Positions 34,033 to 43,182 are shown, counted from the stretch's first letter. The stretch: DNA of 64,000 bases from Acidisoma sp965199065 (GCF_965199065.1 NZ_CBDAQN010000001.1:1426001-1490000), one strand, 5' to 3'. Notes: generated by a model not told the origin, from the letters alone. A program made the numbers and translations.

Positions 34033-34551
34033 ATGGCCCGTCAACCGGATACCTCAGTGACCCTCATCCTCGGCGGCGCGCGATCCGGCAAAAGCCGGCA
34101 CGGCGAAGCGCTCATCGGCGCCCATCCGCCGCCATGGACCTACATCGCGACCGCCGAGAGCTGGGACGACGAGATGGGGGCGCGGATCGCGCTGCACCGG
34201 GCAAGGCGGGACGAGCGGTGGCAGACGGTCGAGTCTCCGCTGCGCCTGCCCGCAGCACTGGCCGAAGCGGCGGGTGCGCCCGTTCTCGTCGATTGCCTGA
34301 CGTTGTGGCTGACCAACCTGATGCTCGGCGAGCGCGACGTGCCTGCCGCGACGGAGGCCTTGCTCGCGGTGCTGGCGGCGAGGTCGGCGCCGACGGTGCT
34401 GGTGGCCAACGAGGTCGGGTTGGGCGTCGTGCCCGAGCACCGCCTGGGGCGGGATTTTCGCGATGCCGCCGGGGTGCTGCACCAGCGGATCGCGAGCCGG
34501 GCCGACCGGGTGCTGTTCATGGTGGCCGGTCTGCCGATGGTGGTGAAATGA
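34033..34551 (+). CDS. cobU: Adenosylcobinamide kinase / cobinamide-phosphate guanylyltransferase
   Basis: A 172-residue bifunctional enzyme (CobP of P. denitrificans). The P-loop is LILGGARSGKS (residues 11-21), followed by TYIATAESWDDEMGARIALH with the guanylylated His region, VDCLTLWLTNLM and VANEVGLGVVP. The start ATG 34033 lies just outside the divergent riboswitch, so its promoter must overlap the antisense of the riboswitch leader. Stop overlaps the cobO ATG. Confidence 0.93.
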   Translation: MARQPDTSVTLILGGARSGKSRHGEALIGAHPPPWTYIATAESWDDEMGARIALHRARRDERWQTVESPLRLPAALAEAAGAPVLVDCLTLWLTNLMLGERDVPAATEALLAVLAARSAPTVLVANEVGLGVVPEHRLGRDFRDAAGVLHQRIASRADRVLFMVAGLPMVVK

Positions 34552-35210
34552 GCGACAGCCCGAAGCCTGAAGCCGGCGTCGAGGCCGGCGTCGAGGCCGG
34601 CGTCGAGGCTGGCGTCGAGGCTGGGCGCTGGCGCGAGAAGATGGCGCGGCGCAAGGCGGTTCAGGATGCCGAGGTGGCAGGCAAGACGATCGAGAAAGGC
34701 CTGCTGCTCGTTCACACCGGGCCGGGCAAGGGCAAAACGACGGCGGCGATGGGGCTCGCGCTGCGCATGCTGGGGCGTGGCCGTGCGGTCGCCATCGTGC
34801 AGTTCATCAAGGGCGCCTGGAGCACCGGCGAGCGTGGCGCGCTTGCACGCTTCGACGACCTTCTGGCCTGGCACAGCATGGGCGAAGGCTTCACCTGGGA
34901 GACGCAGGATCGCGCGCGGGACATCGCCGCCTGCGCCCGCGCCTGGGACGAGGCAAGGGCGCAGATGGCGCGGCCGGAGGTCTCTCTGGTCGTGCTCGAC
35001 GAGTTGTGCATCGCGCTCCGCTACGAATACCTCGATGTCGCGGAGGTTGTGGGCACGCTGACGGCGCGGCGGCCGGGGCTGCATGTCGTGGTGACGGGAC
35101 GCAACGCGCCCGCCGCCTTGCTGGAAGCCGCGGATCTCGTGACGGAGATGCAGGCGGTGAAGCACCCCTTCAAGGCGGGCGTGAAGGCGCAGGAAGGGAT
35201 CGAGTTCTAG
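34548..35210 (+). CDS. cobO: Cob(I)yrinic acid a,c-diamide adenosyltransferase
   Basis: A 220-residue BtuR/CobO-family enzyme transferring 5'-deoxyadenosine from ATP to Co(I). P-loop VHTGPGKGKTTAAMG (58-65 core), VQFIKGAWSTGER, LVVLDELCIALRYEYLD and VVTGRNAPAALLEAADLVTEM match the family. The N-terminus carries four exact GVEA repeats (residues 10-25) encoded by a 12-bp tandem repeat. ATGA overlap with cobU. Confidence 0.94.
   Translation: MSDSPKPEAGVEAGVEAGVEAGVEAGRWREKMARRKAVQDAEVAGKTIEKGLLLVHTGPGKGKTTAAMGLALRMLGRGRAVAIVQFIKGAWSTGERGALARFDDLLAWHSMGEGFTWETQDRARDIAACARAWDEARAQMARPEVSLVVLDELCIALRYEYLDVAEVVGTLTARRPGLHVVVTGRNAPAALLEAADLVTEMQAVKHPFKAGVKAQEGIEF
34575..34622 (+). repeat. 12-bp tandem repeat (4 copies) inside cobO
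   Basis: Four near-identical units GGCGTCGAGGC[CT] encode GVEA x4 at the cobO N-terminus. Only the final base differs between early and late units, so the array is recent and could vary in copy number by slippage. Confidence 0.9.
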
Positions 35211-35249
35211 CCGCCGACGGCCGCGCGAGCGGCCGCCGGTCGTATGGGG

Positions 35250-36323
35250 TCAGTGGCCGAGATACTGGCCGAAGAAGGCGCCGATTTCAGTGAAGGCTTC
35301 GCGGGTTTCCGGCACGGTGTCGTCGAACTGATACTGCGCGTGAGATTCACCCTCGAACACCTCGAGGATGGCCGGCACGCCCGACCGCAGCAGCTTGCGA
35401 TGCACGCGCACCGTGTTGCTCAACAGCAGATCGCGCGTGCCGGTCGTCAGGATCGCCGGCGGGAAGCCGTGCATGTCGCCATAGACCGGCGACAGCAGCG
35501 GATCGCTCAGATCATGGCCCTTGGCGTAGATGAGGGTCGCCGCGTGGCAGAACCCGCTACGGGAAACGAGGACGTTGTCGACCTTCTCATTGGTGTAGAA
35601 ACTGTCGCCGGTCTTGGTCACGTCGGACATCGGCGTGCCCGGCGCGATGGCCCCCGGCAGAGGCAGCCCGTCCTGCCGTGCGCGCAACACCATCTCAAGC
35701 GTGAGCGCGCCGCCGGCGGAGGTGCCGAAGAAGGCCACGTCCTTCGGCTTTGTCGTCTTCAGGACCTCCTTGTAGACCGTGACGGCATCGTCGAGCGCGG
35801 TTGGGAAATAAGCCTCAGGCGGCATGCGGTAGTCGACCGAGATCACCTTGTAGTGGGCGAACCCTGCCATCATGATCCCCTCCGTGGCGCCGGACTCGCC
35901 CGGAAACAGCACGTAGCAGCCGCCATGGACGTGAATGAGGACCTTGTCCTTGTTCTCCGGCGGCATGTCGGCGGGCGTCAGGACGTAGACGTGGACGCCG
36001 CCCATCGACGTCGATGTCATCGTCACATGCAGCCGGGAGAGCATTCCCGGAATGGTCGGCACGACGCCTGCGGCTTGTTTGTCGGCATAGGCGCGGGCCT
36101 CGGCGCCGGTCTTCCATTGATCGTTCCAGTCCGGATTGAGCGGCTTGGCGATGAATGCCTGCATCTGCGGGCTGATGTCCGCGTACGGCGCGGGCAAGGT
36201 CTTTGCCGGTTCCTGCAGGGGCGCGAGCGGTGGATTGGGCGCGGTCGCGCCCTGTGCGAGAGCGGCGATCGGCGCCGCCGCGACGAAGGCGATGACAAAG
36301 GCAGCGAGCCCTTTGGGCTTCAT
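35250..36323 (-). CDS. Exported alpha/beta hydrolase (HSL-type esterase)
   Basis: A 357-residue protein with a signal peptide (LAAFVIAFVAAAPIAALAQG). The oxyanion motif is HVHGGCYVLF and the nucleophile elbow is FFGTSAGGALTLEM, as in hormone-sensitive-lipase-like esterases. EGESHAQYQFD near the C-terminus supplies the catalytic His. It likely hydrolyses short-chain esters in the periplasm. The start is ATG 36323 with a strong GGGGAGGAAG site; the ORF upstream lacks signal character. Confidence 0.88.
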   Translation of the reverse strand: MKPKGLAAFVIAFVAAAPIAALAQGATAPNPPLAPLQEPAKTLPAPYADISPQMQAFIAKPLNPDWNDQWKTGAEARAYADKQAAGVVPTIPGMLSRLHVTMTSTSMGGVHVYVLTPADMPPENKDKVLIHVHGGCYVLFPGESGATEGIMMAGFAHYKVISVDYRMPPEAYFPTALDDAVTVYKEVLKTTKPKDVAFFGTSAGGALTLEMVLRARQDGLPLPGAIAPGTPMSDVTKTGDSFYTNEKVDNVLVSRSGFCHAATLIYAKGHDLSDPLLSPVYGDMHGFPPAILTTGTRDLLLSNTVRVHRKLLRSGVPAILEVFEGESHAQYQFDDTVPETREAFTEIGAFFGQYLGH

Positions 36324-36507
36324 GACGTCTTCCTCCCCATGATTATAATCGTCTTTGGCCACCACGCAGTCCGGTCGCGCGCGGCAGGTGTATGAAAGCG
36401 CTACCATCGCAGAAGCAAAGCGGGGATTTCTCACAACTTTGTGCTATCGGCATGAGCCGCGCCGTCTTCAACGCCGGCAAGGTTCCGGCACCACAGGAGC
36501 GTCCTCC

Positions 36508-36801
36508 ATGTCGCACCGGCCAAGTCTTTGGCTTGTCGTTGCTGCCGTCAGCCTCGGATCGGTCCTTGCCGCACCCGCCCAGGCGGAGGACCAGGCCGCG
36601 GCACTCGCCTGCTCGAAAAGCCTGCCGCCCGAAGCCATGACGATCTACCAGGATTCCGCACCCTACGTGTCCCCGGACACCGACATGCGGTCTCTGCTCA
36701 GGACACGCGTCAAGGCGCTGATCATGGCAGGCAGTGTCCAGCGGGCGACGGCCCGTGGCTCCGCCATCGCCGCCTACGGCTGCCTGAGGCACCTCAAATG
36801 A
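36508..36801 (+). CDS. Small exported protein of unknown function
   Basis: A 97-residue protein with a clear signal peptide (LWLVVAAVSLGSVLAAPAQAED). The mature part of about 70 residues has two Cys (ALACSKS and YGCLRH) and is mostly helical in appearance (MRSLLRTRVKALIMAG). ATG 36508 follows AGGAG with 9-nt spacing. No family recognised. It lies between convergent/divergent neighbours and is probably monocistronic. Confidence 0.7.
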   Translation: MSHRPSLWLVVAAVSLGSVLAAPAQAEDQAAALACSKSLPPEAMTIYQDSAPYVSPDTDMRSLLRTRVKALIMAGSVQRATARGSAIAAYGCLRHLK

Positions 36802-36813
36802 AGCGACCGCTTC

Positions 36814-38175
36814 TCAGGCACGCAGCATGTCGAGAAAGGTGTCCGTGAACAGCGTCGGCGTTCCCGCCCAGACTGTCTCCCGCAGCGCCTGCCAGCGCTC
36901 CTTCCGCTCGGGCAGCTCCATGGTGAGCGCCTGATTGATTGCCTCCGCCACTTCATCGGCGTCGAAAGGATTGACGATCAGGGCTTCGCGCAGCTGATCC
37001 GCCGCCCCGGCGAAGCGTGACAGGATCAGCACGCCCGGGTCGGCGCTCGACTGCGCCGCGACGTATTCCTTCGCGACCAGGTTCATGCCGTCCCGCAACG
37101 GCGTCACCACTCCGACGCGCGCCACACGGTAGAAGCCGGCGAGGCTTTTCCGGCTCAGCGCCCGCGTCATGTAGCGGATGGGGACCCAGTCGAACTCGGA
37201 GTAGCGGCCGTTGATATCGCCCACCAGCCGGTCGAGCGTGCGACGGAGTTGCTGGTAGCGGTCGACATCCTCCCGCGAGCGCGCGGCGACCTGCAGCATG
37301 GAGATGTTGCCCCGATGTTCGGGGAAGCGCTCCAGGAGCTGGTCGAAGGCCCGGAAGCGGTTGGGCAGGCCCTTGGAGTAATCCAGCCGGTCCGCGCCGA
37401 TCGCGAGCGCCCGGCTGAACAGGCTTTCGCGGATCCGCTTCACCTCGGCGCCCCGGGCCGAGCGGGCGGCGATGGCGGCGAATTCCTCCGCATCGATGCC
37501 GATGGGATCGCTGAGCGTCCGCACCCGTCGTCCGTCATAGACGAAGCTGCCGTCCTCGTCGGGCGACACATCCAGGAAGGCGCTGACGCAGGCGAGGAAG
37601 GCGTGCCGGTGATCCTCGGTATGAAAACCCACCACGTCGTAGGCGCAGAGGCTCTTGAGGAGCGGGACGCCGCACGGCAGCGCGTCAAGGATTTCGGGCG
37701 GCACGAACGGGATATGCAGGAAGAACCCGATGCGGTGACGCGCGCCGAGCTGCCGCATTTCCAACCCGGCCGGGATGAGCTGGTAGTCGTGGACCCAGAC
37801 GAGGTCGTCGTCGTTCAGGAGCGGCAGCAGGGCGCCGGCGAAATAGGCGTTCACGCCGCGGTAGCCGTCGTATTCGTGGCGCAGGAAGTCGAGGAAATCG
37901 AGGCGGTAGTGCAGCAACGGCCACAGCGCGCCGTTCGAGAAGCCGACGTAGAACTCGTTGTATTCCTTATCGGTCAGGTCGACCGTGGCATAGGTGACCC
38001 CTTGCGCCTCGTGGATGCTGGGCGTGCGGCCGCCCGTCCCGCGCTTGCCGCTCCAGCCGAACCAAAGTGTTCCAGGCTTGAGCCCGGAGCCGAGAGCGAC
38101 CGCAAGGCCGCCGGCGCGGGGCGACTTCTCCGACGGGATCTGCACCCGGTTGGAGACGATGACGAGGCGAGACAA
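36814..38175 (-). CDS. otsA: Trehalose-6-phosphate synthase
   Basis: A 453-residue GT20 enzyme making trehalose-6-phosphate from UDP-glucose and glucose-6-phosphate. VIVSNRV opens the protein. Other signatures are VWVHDYQLIPAGLEMRQLG, GFFLHIPFVPPEI, the UDP-binding RLDYSKGLPNR and TPLRDGMNLVAKEYVAAQ. The start is TTG 38175 behind AAAGGAA; no ATG or GTG lies closer. It follows otsB with 49 bp between, so an otsBA operon is likely. Trehalose is a compatible solute, consistent with the bet genes and aqpZ nearby. Confidence 0.94.
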   Translation of the reverse strand: MSRLVIVSNRVQIPSEKSPRAGGLAVALGSGLKPGTLWFGWSGKRGTGGRTPSIHEAQGVTYATVDLTDKEYNEFYVGFSNGALWPLLHYRLDFLDFLRHEYDGYRGVNAYFAGALLPLLNDDDLVWVHDYQLIPAGLEMRQLGARHRIGFFLHIPFVPPEILDALPCGVPLLKSLCAYDVVGFHTEDHRHAFLACVSAFLDVSPDEDGSFVYDGRRVRTLSDPIGIDAEEFAAIAARSARGAEVKRIRESLFSRALAIGADRLDYSKGLPNRFRAFDQLLERFPEHRGNISMLQVAARSREDVDRYQQLRRTLDRLVGDINGRYSEFDWVPIRYMTRALSRKSLAGFYRVARVGVVTPLRDGMNLVAKEYVAAQSSADPGVLILSRFAGAADQLREALIVNPFDADEVAEAINQALTMELPERKERWQALRETVWAGTPTLFTDTFLDMLRA

Positions 38176-38224
38176 GGCGATTCCTTTCGTTCCGTGGGCG
38201 CGGGCCGATGCGGCGGAGGTCGGT

Positions 38225-38950
38225 TCAGAGACGGTCCGCCATGTCGGCAAGCCACGCCCTGACGTTGGCGGCGGCGCCGCCGAAGTTGCGTGCCACATGC
38301 AGGCCGGCACCGCCATGCGCCACGGCGGCGTCGATGCCCTCTTCATCGGTCACATCGTCACCGATGAAGACGGGGACGCGCCCCGCGAACGGCGCGAGCT
38401 TCATCAGCCGGTCGACGGCGTGGCCCTTGCCGACGCCCTTGGGGCGGATTTCGAAGGCCATCAAAGCCGGGAGCAGCTCCGCGCGCCCATCCGCAGGCGC
38501 GATGAGCGCGCGCATGAAGGCCTCGATCCCGGCCCCATCGCTCGGTGCCTGCCGGTAGTGGATCACGAGACCGATCGTCTTCTCCTCGAGGAAGGCCCCC
38601 GGCCAGCGCGGCAAGGCCTCGTTGATCGCCGCGATCCAGCCGGGGCGTTCCGGCAGCGCCGCCTGGTGGACTTCCAGCGTCCCGTCCGGGAGACGCACGC
38701 GCGCGCCGTGCTCAGCCGCGACGCAGATGCCGGGGATCGGGATGAGAGAGACGATGTCGTCCAGCGGGCGGCCGCTGACGATGGCGAGCGCGCCGCCGAG
38801 AGCGTTCCGCAGTCGCGCCAGAACGGCCGGCAACTCGGGCGAGACCCGGACCTCGTCGTGTCGCGGCGCGATGTCGATCAGCGTGCCATCAAGATCGAGA
38901 AAAAGGGCCGAGCGAAGGGTGAGCGGCCGTATCGAACCGTAATCGATCAT
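38225..38950 (-). CDS. otsB: Trehalose-6-phosphate phosphatase
   Basis: A 241-residue HAD-superfamily phosphatase. LFLDLDGTLIDIAP is motif I with the nucleophile Asp, VSGRPLDDIVSLI motif II and PVFIGDDVTDEEGIDA motif IV. AFEIRPKGVGKG is typical of TPP enzymes. It converts trehalose-6-phosphate to trehalose. ATG 38950 starts the otsB-otsA unit. Confidence 0.94.
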   Translation of the reverse strand: MIDYGSIRPLTLRSALFLDLDGTLIDIAPRHDEVRVSPELPAVLARLRNALGGALAIVSGRPLDDIVSLIPIPGICVAAEHGARVRLPDGTLEVHQAALPERPGWIAAINEALPRWPGAFLEEKTIGLVIHYRQAPSDGAGIEAFMRALIAPADGRAELLPALMAFEIRPKGVGKGHAVDRLMKLAPFAGRVPVFIGDDVTDEEGIDAAVAHGGAGLHVARNFGGAAANVRAWLADMADRL

Positions 38951-39041
38951 CCACGTCCTGCTCTGATGTGCGCCGCGTCGGCGCAGCAGAGATAGAGCGT
39001 ATCGGCGGAAGCGTCACCCCGGAGTTGAGGGCCCGGCCGTT

Positions 39042-39434
39042 TCAGCCTTCGTCACGGAAGGCGTCGGGCACATGACGCATATGACCCTTGGCATCGACGA
39101 GCCACGCGTCGAACCGCGTTCCAGCCTGGCCCCAGCTGGGATTTTCACCCTGCAGGATGGCTGCCGCCTGGCACAGACGACGGCGTTGCCGCTCGCCAAG
39201 CGCGTAAGCCGCAGTGTCGAGATCCCGACGCGTCTTCACTTCGATCAGGGCGAGCAACCCGTCGCGCTCCGCCGCGATGTCGATCTCGCCGGCGGCGGTT
39301 CGCATCCGACGGCCATGGATGGTCCATCCGCTGGTCGCGAGGGCAAGCGCCACCTTGCTCTCGCCATCGATCCCGCTGCGCTGCGCGCGCCGGCCCCGCG
39401 CCGCCTTGCGCTGGATCGACGCGGGTTCGTTCAT
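39042..39434 (-). CDS. YraN/UPF0102 family endonuclease-like protein
   Basis: A 130-residue protein with the Holliday-junction-resolvase-like fold of the UPF0102 family. GESKVALALATSGW, RTAAGEIDIAAERDGLLALIEVKTR (core IDIA...IEVK, metal-binding Asp/Glu/Lys) and the basic RQRRRLCQAA are characteristic. The function is not established, though nuclease activity is suspected. The start is ATG 39434 (MNEPASIQRK); an earlier ATG is possible. Confidence 0.85.
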   Translation of the reverse strand: MNEPASIQRKAARGRRAQRSGIDGESKVALALATSGWTIHGRRMRTAAGEIDIAAERDGLLALIEVKTRRDLDTAAYALGERQRRRLCQAAAILQGENPSWGQAGTRFDAWLVDAKGHMRHVPDAFRDEG

Positions 39435-39599
39435 GATGGTTCCGGCTGCTACCATGGGTTGTGTATGACACAACCTGACGAGGATGGCAGTGAAAACTTT
39501 GGGGCGTCCCTCAGGCCGCCCTATGGGCTTGCCCGGACGCTGGGGCTACGCTGCCTCCAACAGGAGGGCCAACATCATGAGCGCCGGTGGAACGAAACA

Positions 39600-40700
39600 A
39601 TGAGCCTAGAGAGCGGTAGCGTATCGGCGGCGATGGGCCTCACCCACAAACCCTTCGGCACCCTTTCGTCGGGCAAGCCGGTCACGGAGTACCGCATGCG
39701 CAACGCGGCGGGGCTGGAGGTGCGGTTTCTCGACCTCGGCGGCATCGTCACGGCGATCCTCGCGCCCGACCGCGCGGGCCACTTCGCCAACGTCACCCTG
39801 GATCAGCCCGACATGGCCGGATACGAGGCCAATGCCGGCCATTTCGGCGCCCTCATCGGCCGGTTCGGCAACCGCATCGGCGGGGCATCCTTCACCCTCA
39901 GCGGCAAAACCTACCATCTGGCCGCCAACGACCACGGCAACACACTGCATGGGGGCATCGTGGGCTTCGACCGCGCCCTATGGAGCGTCACCGCCGCCCA
40001 GAGCGGCCAGGCGCTGTCCGCGGTGCTGAACCACGTCAGCCCCGACGGCGACGAAGGGTTCCCCGGCACGCTGAAGGTCGAAGTCGTCTACAGCCTCAAC
40101 GACGACAATGAGTTCCGCATCGACTATCAGGCCGTGACGACCGCCGAAACCGTGCTGAACCTGACCAACCACGCCTACTTCAACCTCGCCGGCAACGACC
40201 AGGGTTCAGCCCTCGACCAGATCGTGCAGATCAACGCCGAGAGCTACACGCCCGTCGACGCCGAAGGCATCCCTACGGGCGAGATCGCCCCCGTGGCGGG
40301 AACGCCGCTCGACCTCCGGCAGCCAAAACCGATCGCCGCCGGTATCCGCATCGCCCATCCGCAGATCCTCATGCAGAAGGGCTACGACCACAACTGGGTG
40401 CTCGACAAGCCGAGCCCGAACGCCATGACGCTCGCCGCCCGCGCCTACGATCCGGTCAGCGGACGGATGCTGGAGGTCGAGACGACGGAGCCCGGCCTCC
40501 AATTCTACACGGGCAACTACCTCAGCGGGAGCACCGCGGGCACGGCCGGCGTCGCCTATCGCCAGTCGGACGCCTACTGTTTCGAGACCCAGCACTTCCC
40601 GGACTCGCCGAACAAGCCACAGTTCCCGACGACCACCCTGCTGCCGGGCCATATCTTCCGGTCGAGCACCGTCTATCGCTTCAAGACCGACCGCGGATGA
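39600..40700 (+). CDS. galM: Aldose 1-epimerase (galactose mutarotase)
   Basis: A 366-residue galactose-mutarotase-fold enzyme interconverting alpha and beta anomers. LTNHAYFNLAGN holds a catalytic His, NTLHGGIVGFDRALW the other, and FETQHFPDSPNKPQFPTT carries the catalytic Glu and C-terminal signature. No signal peptide is visible. The start is ATG 39600; a second ATG 11 codons on is possible. Ends 13 bp from the convergent photolyase gene. Confidence 0.9.
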   Translation: MSLESGSVSAAMGLTHKPFGTLSSGKPVTEYRMRNAAGLEVRFLDLGGIVTAILAPDRAGHFANVTLDQPDMAGYEANAGHFGALIGRFGNRIGGASFTLSGKTYHLAANDHGNTLHGGIVGFDRALWSVTAAQSGQALSAVLNHVSPDGDEGFPGTLKVEVVYSLNDDNEFRIDYQAVTTAETVLNLTNHAYFNLAGNDQGSALDQIVQINAESYTPVDAEGIPTGEIAPVAGTPLDLRQPKPIAAGIRIAHPQILMQKGYDHNWVLDKPSPNAMTLAARAYDPVSGRMLEVETTEPGLQFYTGNYLSGSTAGTAGVAYRQSDAYCFETQHFPDSPNKPQFPTTTLLPGHIFRSSTVYRFKTDRG

Positions 40701-40713
40701 TGTCCAGGAAGCA

Positions 40714-42264
40714 TCAGTAGTCGCTCGATAATCCGCCAAGAAAGGCCGCCGCCTGATCCTGCACGGCGGCCTTTTTCGCCTCGTCCATCCGGTCGAGCGA
40801 GGCGTAGATCATCGCCATGCGCTGATTGCCCCGAAGCATCGGGGCGTTCGCCATGAGAAAGTTCCAGTAGAGGAAATTGAACGGACAGGCCCGCTCGCCC
40901 GTGGTCTGCTTCACGTCGTAGCGGCAGTGACGGCAGTAATCGGACATCCGGTCGATGTACTTGCCGCTCGCCGCATAGGGCTTCGAGCCCAGATAGCCGC
41001 CATCCGCGTAGAGGATCATGCCCTGCACGTTGGGCAGTTCGACCCACTCGTAGGCGTCGATGTATACGGCGAGATACCACTCCGCGACCTCGGACGGCCG
41101 CGCGCCGATCAGCAGCGCGAAATTGCCGGTCACCATGAGCCGCTGAATGTGATGCGCGTGGGCAAGCCGCCGGGTCTGGTCGACGCATTGGTGCAGGCAG
41201 TTCATCTCGGTCGGCGCGCCCCAGAACAGCCCCGGCAGAGCCCGGTAGGCGCCGAGCCGGTTCGTCTGCGCGTAATCCGGCATCTTCAGCCAGTAGATGC
41301 CGCGCACGTATTCGCGCCAGCCGAGGATCTGGCGGATGAATCCCTCCACGGCGTTCAGCGGCGCCAAGCCGTCGCGCCAGGCCTGTTCCACCGCGGCACA
41401 GACCGCGCGCGGATCGAGAAGCCCCGCATTCAGATAAGGCGAGATCACGGAGTGAAAGAGCCGGTCCTCGCCCTGCCGCATGGCGTCCTGATAGTCGCCG
41501 AACGACGGCAGCCCGTGCTCGAGAAAATGCGCGAGCGCCCGCTCGGCATCGCGAGCCGTCACCGCGTAGTCGAACCCCTCGAGCGTCCCGAAGTTGTTGC
41601 CGAAGCGCGAACCGACGAGCGCGAGCACATCGCGCGTGACCGCATCCGGCTGCACGAAAAACTCCGGCGGCGTCGCCAACCGCGCCGGCAGCGGCTTGCG
41701 ATTTTCAACATCGTAGTTCCAGGCGCCGCCAGCAGGCGTGCCGTCCTCATCCATCAGGAGGCCCGTGCCGCGCCGCATCTCGCGGTAGAAGAACTCCATG
41801 CGCAGTTGACGCCGGCCCTCCGCCCAGCCCCGGAACTCCGCCCGCGAGCAGAAGAACCGGTCGTCCTCCCGGATTTCCACCGGCACGCCAGCCTCCGCCT
41901 GCCAATCCTGCATCGCATGCAGCACGCGCCACTCGCCCGGATGGGTCACCACCACGGACGCCGCCCCAAGCCGCTCGACCGCCCGCGCAAGCTCCGAACC
42001 GAAAGCGCCGGTGTTGGCCGGATCGTCGAGCGTCACGTAGTCGACGGTGAAGCCTGCCTCGCGAAGCTCCGCCGCGAAATGGCGCATGGCCGAGAAGATG
42101 AAAGCGATCTTCTTCGGGTGATGCGGCACGTAGGAGGCTTCGTCCGCCACCTCCGCCATCAGCACGACATCGTTTCGAGGGTCCGCGTCCGAAAGAGCCG
42201 CGATGCCGCGCGACAGCTGGTCGCCGAGGATATATCGCAGCACCGGCCTTCGCTTTGCCCTCAT
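40714..42264 (-). CDS. FeS-containing bacterial cryptochrome/(6-4) photolyase
   Basis: A 516-residue FeS-BCP protein. The N-terminal DPRP antenna domain begins LRYILGDQLSRGI; the C-terminal FAD domain has GWREYVRGIYWLKMPDY and MVTGNFALLIG. Four cysteines, C356, C444, C447 and C460, are placed six residues later than the cluster ligands I recall for Agrobacterium PhrB (C350, C438, C441, C454), so the 4Fe-4S site is complete. Such enzymes repair (6-4) photoproducts. The start is ATG 42264. The gene is divergent from ppk2 with 39 bp between. Confidence 0.93.
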   Translation of the reverse strand: MRAKRRPVLRYILGDQLSRGIAALSDADPRNDVVLMAEVADEASYVPHHPKKIAFIFSAMRHFAAELREAGFTVDYVTLDDPANTGAFGSELARAVERLGAASVVVTHPGEWRVLHAMQDWQAEAGVPVEIREDDRFFCSRAEFRGWAEGRRQLRMEFFYREMRRGTGLLMDEDGTPAGGAWNYDVENRKPLPARLATPPEFFVQPDAVTRDVLALVGSRFGNNFGTLEGFDYAVTARDAERALAHFLEHGLPSFGDYQDAMRQGEDRLFHSVISPYLNAGLLDPRAVCAAVEQAWRDGLAPLNAVEGFIRQILGWREYVRGIYWLKMPDYAQTNRLGAYRALPGLFWGAPTEMNCLHQCVDQTRRLAHAHHIQRLMVTGNFALLIGARPSEVAEWYLAVYIDAYEWVELPNVQGMILYADGGYLGSKPYAASGKYIDRMSDYCRHCRYDVKQTTGERACPFNFLYWNFLMANAPMLRGNQRMAMIYASLDRMDEAKKAAVQDQAAAFLGGLSSDY

Positions 42265-42303
42265 GAGCCTGATATAGCTCGCGCAACGCCAAGGAGAAGG
42301 CCG

Positions 42304-43182
42304 ATCAGCGACCATTATGAGGAGAGCCGCCGGCTGCTCGGTTCCTGCCGCATTCGTGAAACAGGCCCGCTCGCGCTGAGCCGGCATGAAACCGACAGCA
42401 GGATCCCCGGTCTCGACAAGAAATCCGGCGCCCGCGCGCTCGCGGCCACACTGCGCGCCACGGCGGATCTTCAGGCTCGTCTCGTCGCCGAGCGCCGCTG
42501 GGGCGTGCTGCTCGTCCTGCAGTCCATGGATGCCGGCGGCAAGGACAGCACCATCCGCCACGTCTGCCGCGGCATCGACCCCGGCGGCCTGCGCGTCGCC
42601 TCCTTCAAGGCGCCGTCGCGCGACGAGATGGGGGAAGACTTCCTGCGCCGCACCTCCCAGGCGCTGCCGGTACGCGGCGAAATCGGCGTCTTCAACCGGA
42701 GCTACTACGAGGAGGTGCTGATCACCCGCCTCCACCCCGAATTGCTCGCGGCCGAGCACCTGCCCCAACCCGAGCTGAACGACCGCATCTGGCACGGCCG
42801 GCTGGAGGACATCGCCGCCCACGAACGCTATCTGGACCACCAAGGCATCCTGGTGCGGAAAGTCTTCCTGCATATCTCGAAGGATGAACAGCGCCGCCGG
42901 TTCCTCCGCCGCCTCGACCGCCCGGACAAGGTCTGGAAGTTCGACCCCGCCGATCTCGCCGAGCGCGCTCTCTGGGACAAGTACGTGACTGCCTATGAGG
43001 AGGCGATAGCCGCCACCGCGGTAGACCACGCACCGTGGTACGTGATCCCCGCGGACCATAAATGGGTGGCGAGGCTGCTCGTCGCGACCCTGCTGCGGAC
43101 GACGCTCGAGGCGCTCGACCCGCAATATCCTCCGCCCGGCAAAGGCGTGAAGGACGCACGACAAAAGCTCGAAGAAGAGTAG
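42304..43182 (+). CDS. ppk2: Polyphosphate kinase 2 family protein, no canonical start codon
   Basis: A PPK2-fold kinase of about 292 residues. Walker A is LQSMDAGGKDSTIRHV, then FKAPSRDEMGEDFLRR, Walker B-type FNRSYYEEVLITRLHP, and the lid RRRFLRRLDRPDKVWKF. PPK2 enzymes phosphorylate nucleotides from polyphosphate or the reverse. No ATG, GTG or TTG in frame would give a complete N-terminus. An AAGGAG site (42291-42296) is perfectly spaced 7 nt before ATC 42304, which is in frame, so initiation at AUC is proposed. Alternatives are an upstream sequence error or a missing codon. Confidence 0.85.
   Translation: MSDHYEESRRLLGSCRIRETGPLALSRHETDSRIPGLDKKSGARALAATLRATADLQARLVAERRWGVLLVLQSMDAGGKDSTIRHVCRGIDPGGLRVASFKAPSRDEMGEDFLRRTSQALPVRGEIGVFNRSYYEEVLITRLHPELLAAEHLPQPELNDRIWHGRLEDIAAHERYLDHQGILVRKVFLHISKDEQRRRFLRRLDRPDKVWKFDPADLAERALWDKYVTAYEEAIAATAVDHAPWYVIPADHKWVARLLVATLLRTTLEALDPQYPPPGKGVKDARQKLEEE

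Noticed and set aside
40927..42303. The upstream half of the long plus-strand frame ending in PPK2
   Set aside because: It is antisense to the photolyase and unlike PPK2; only the part from about 42304 is protein-like.
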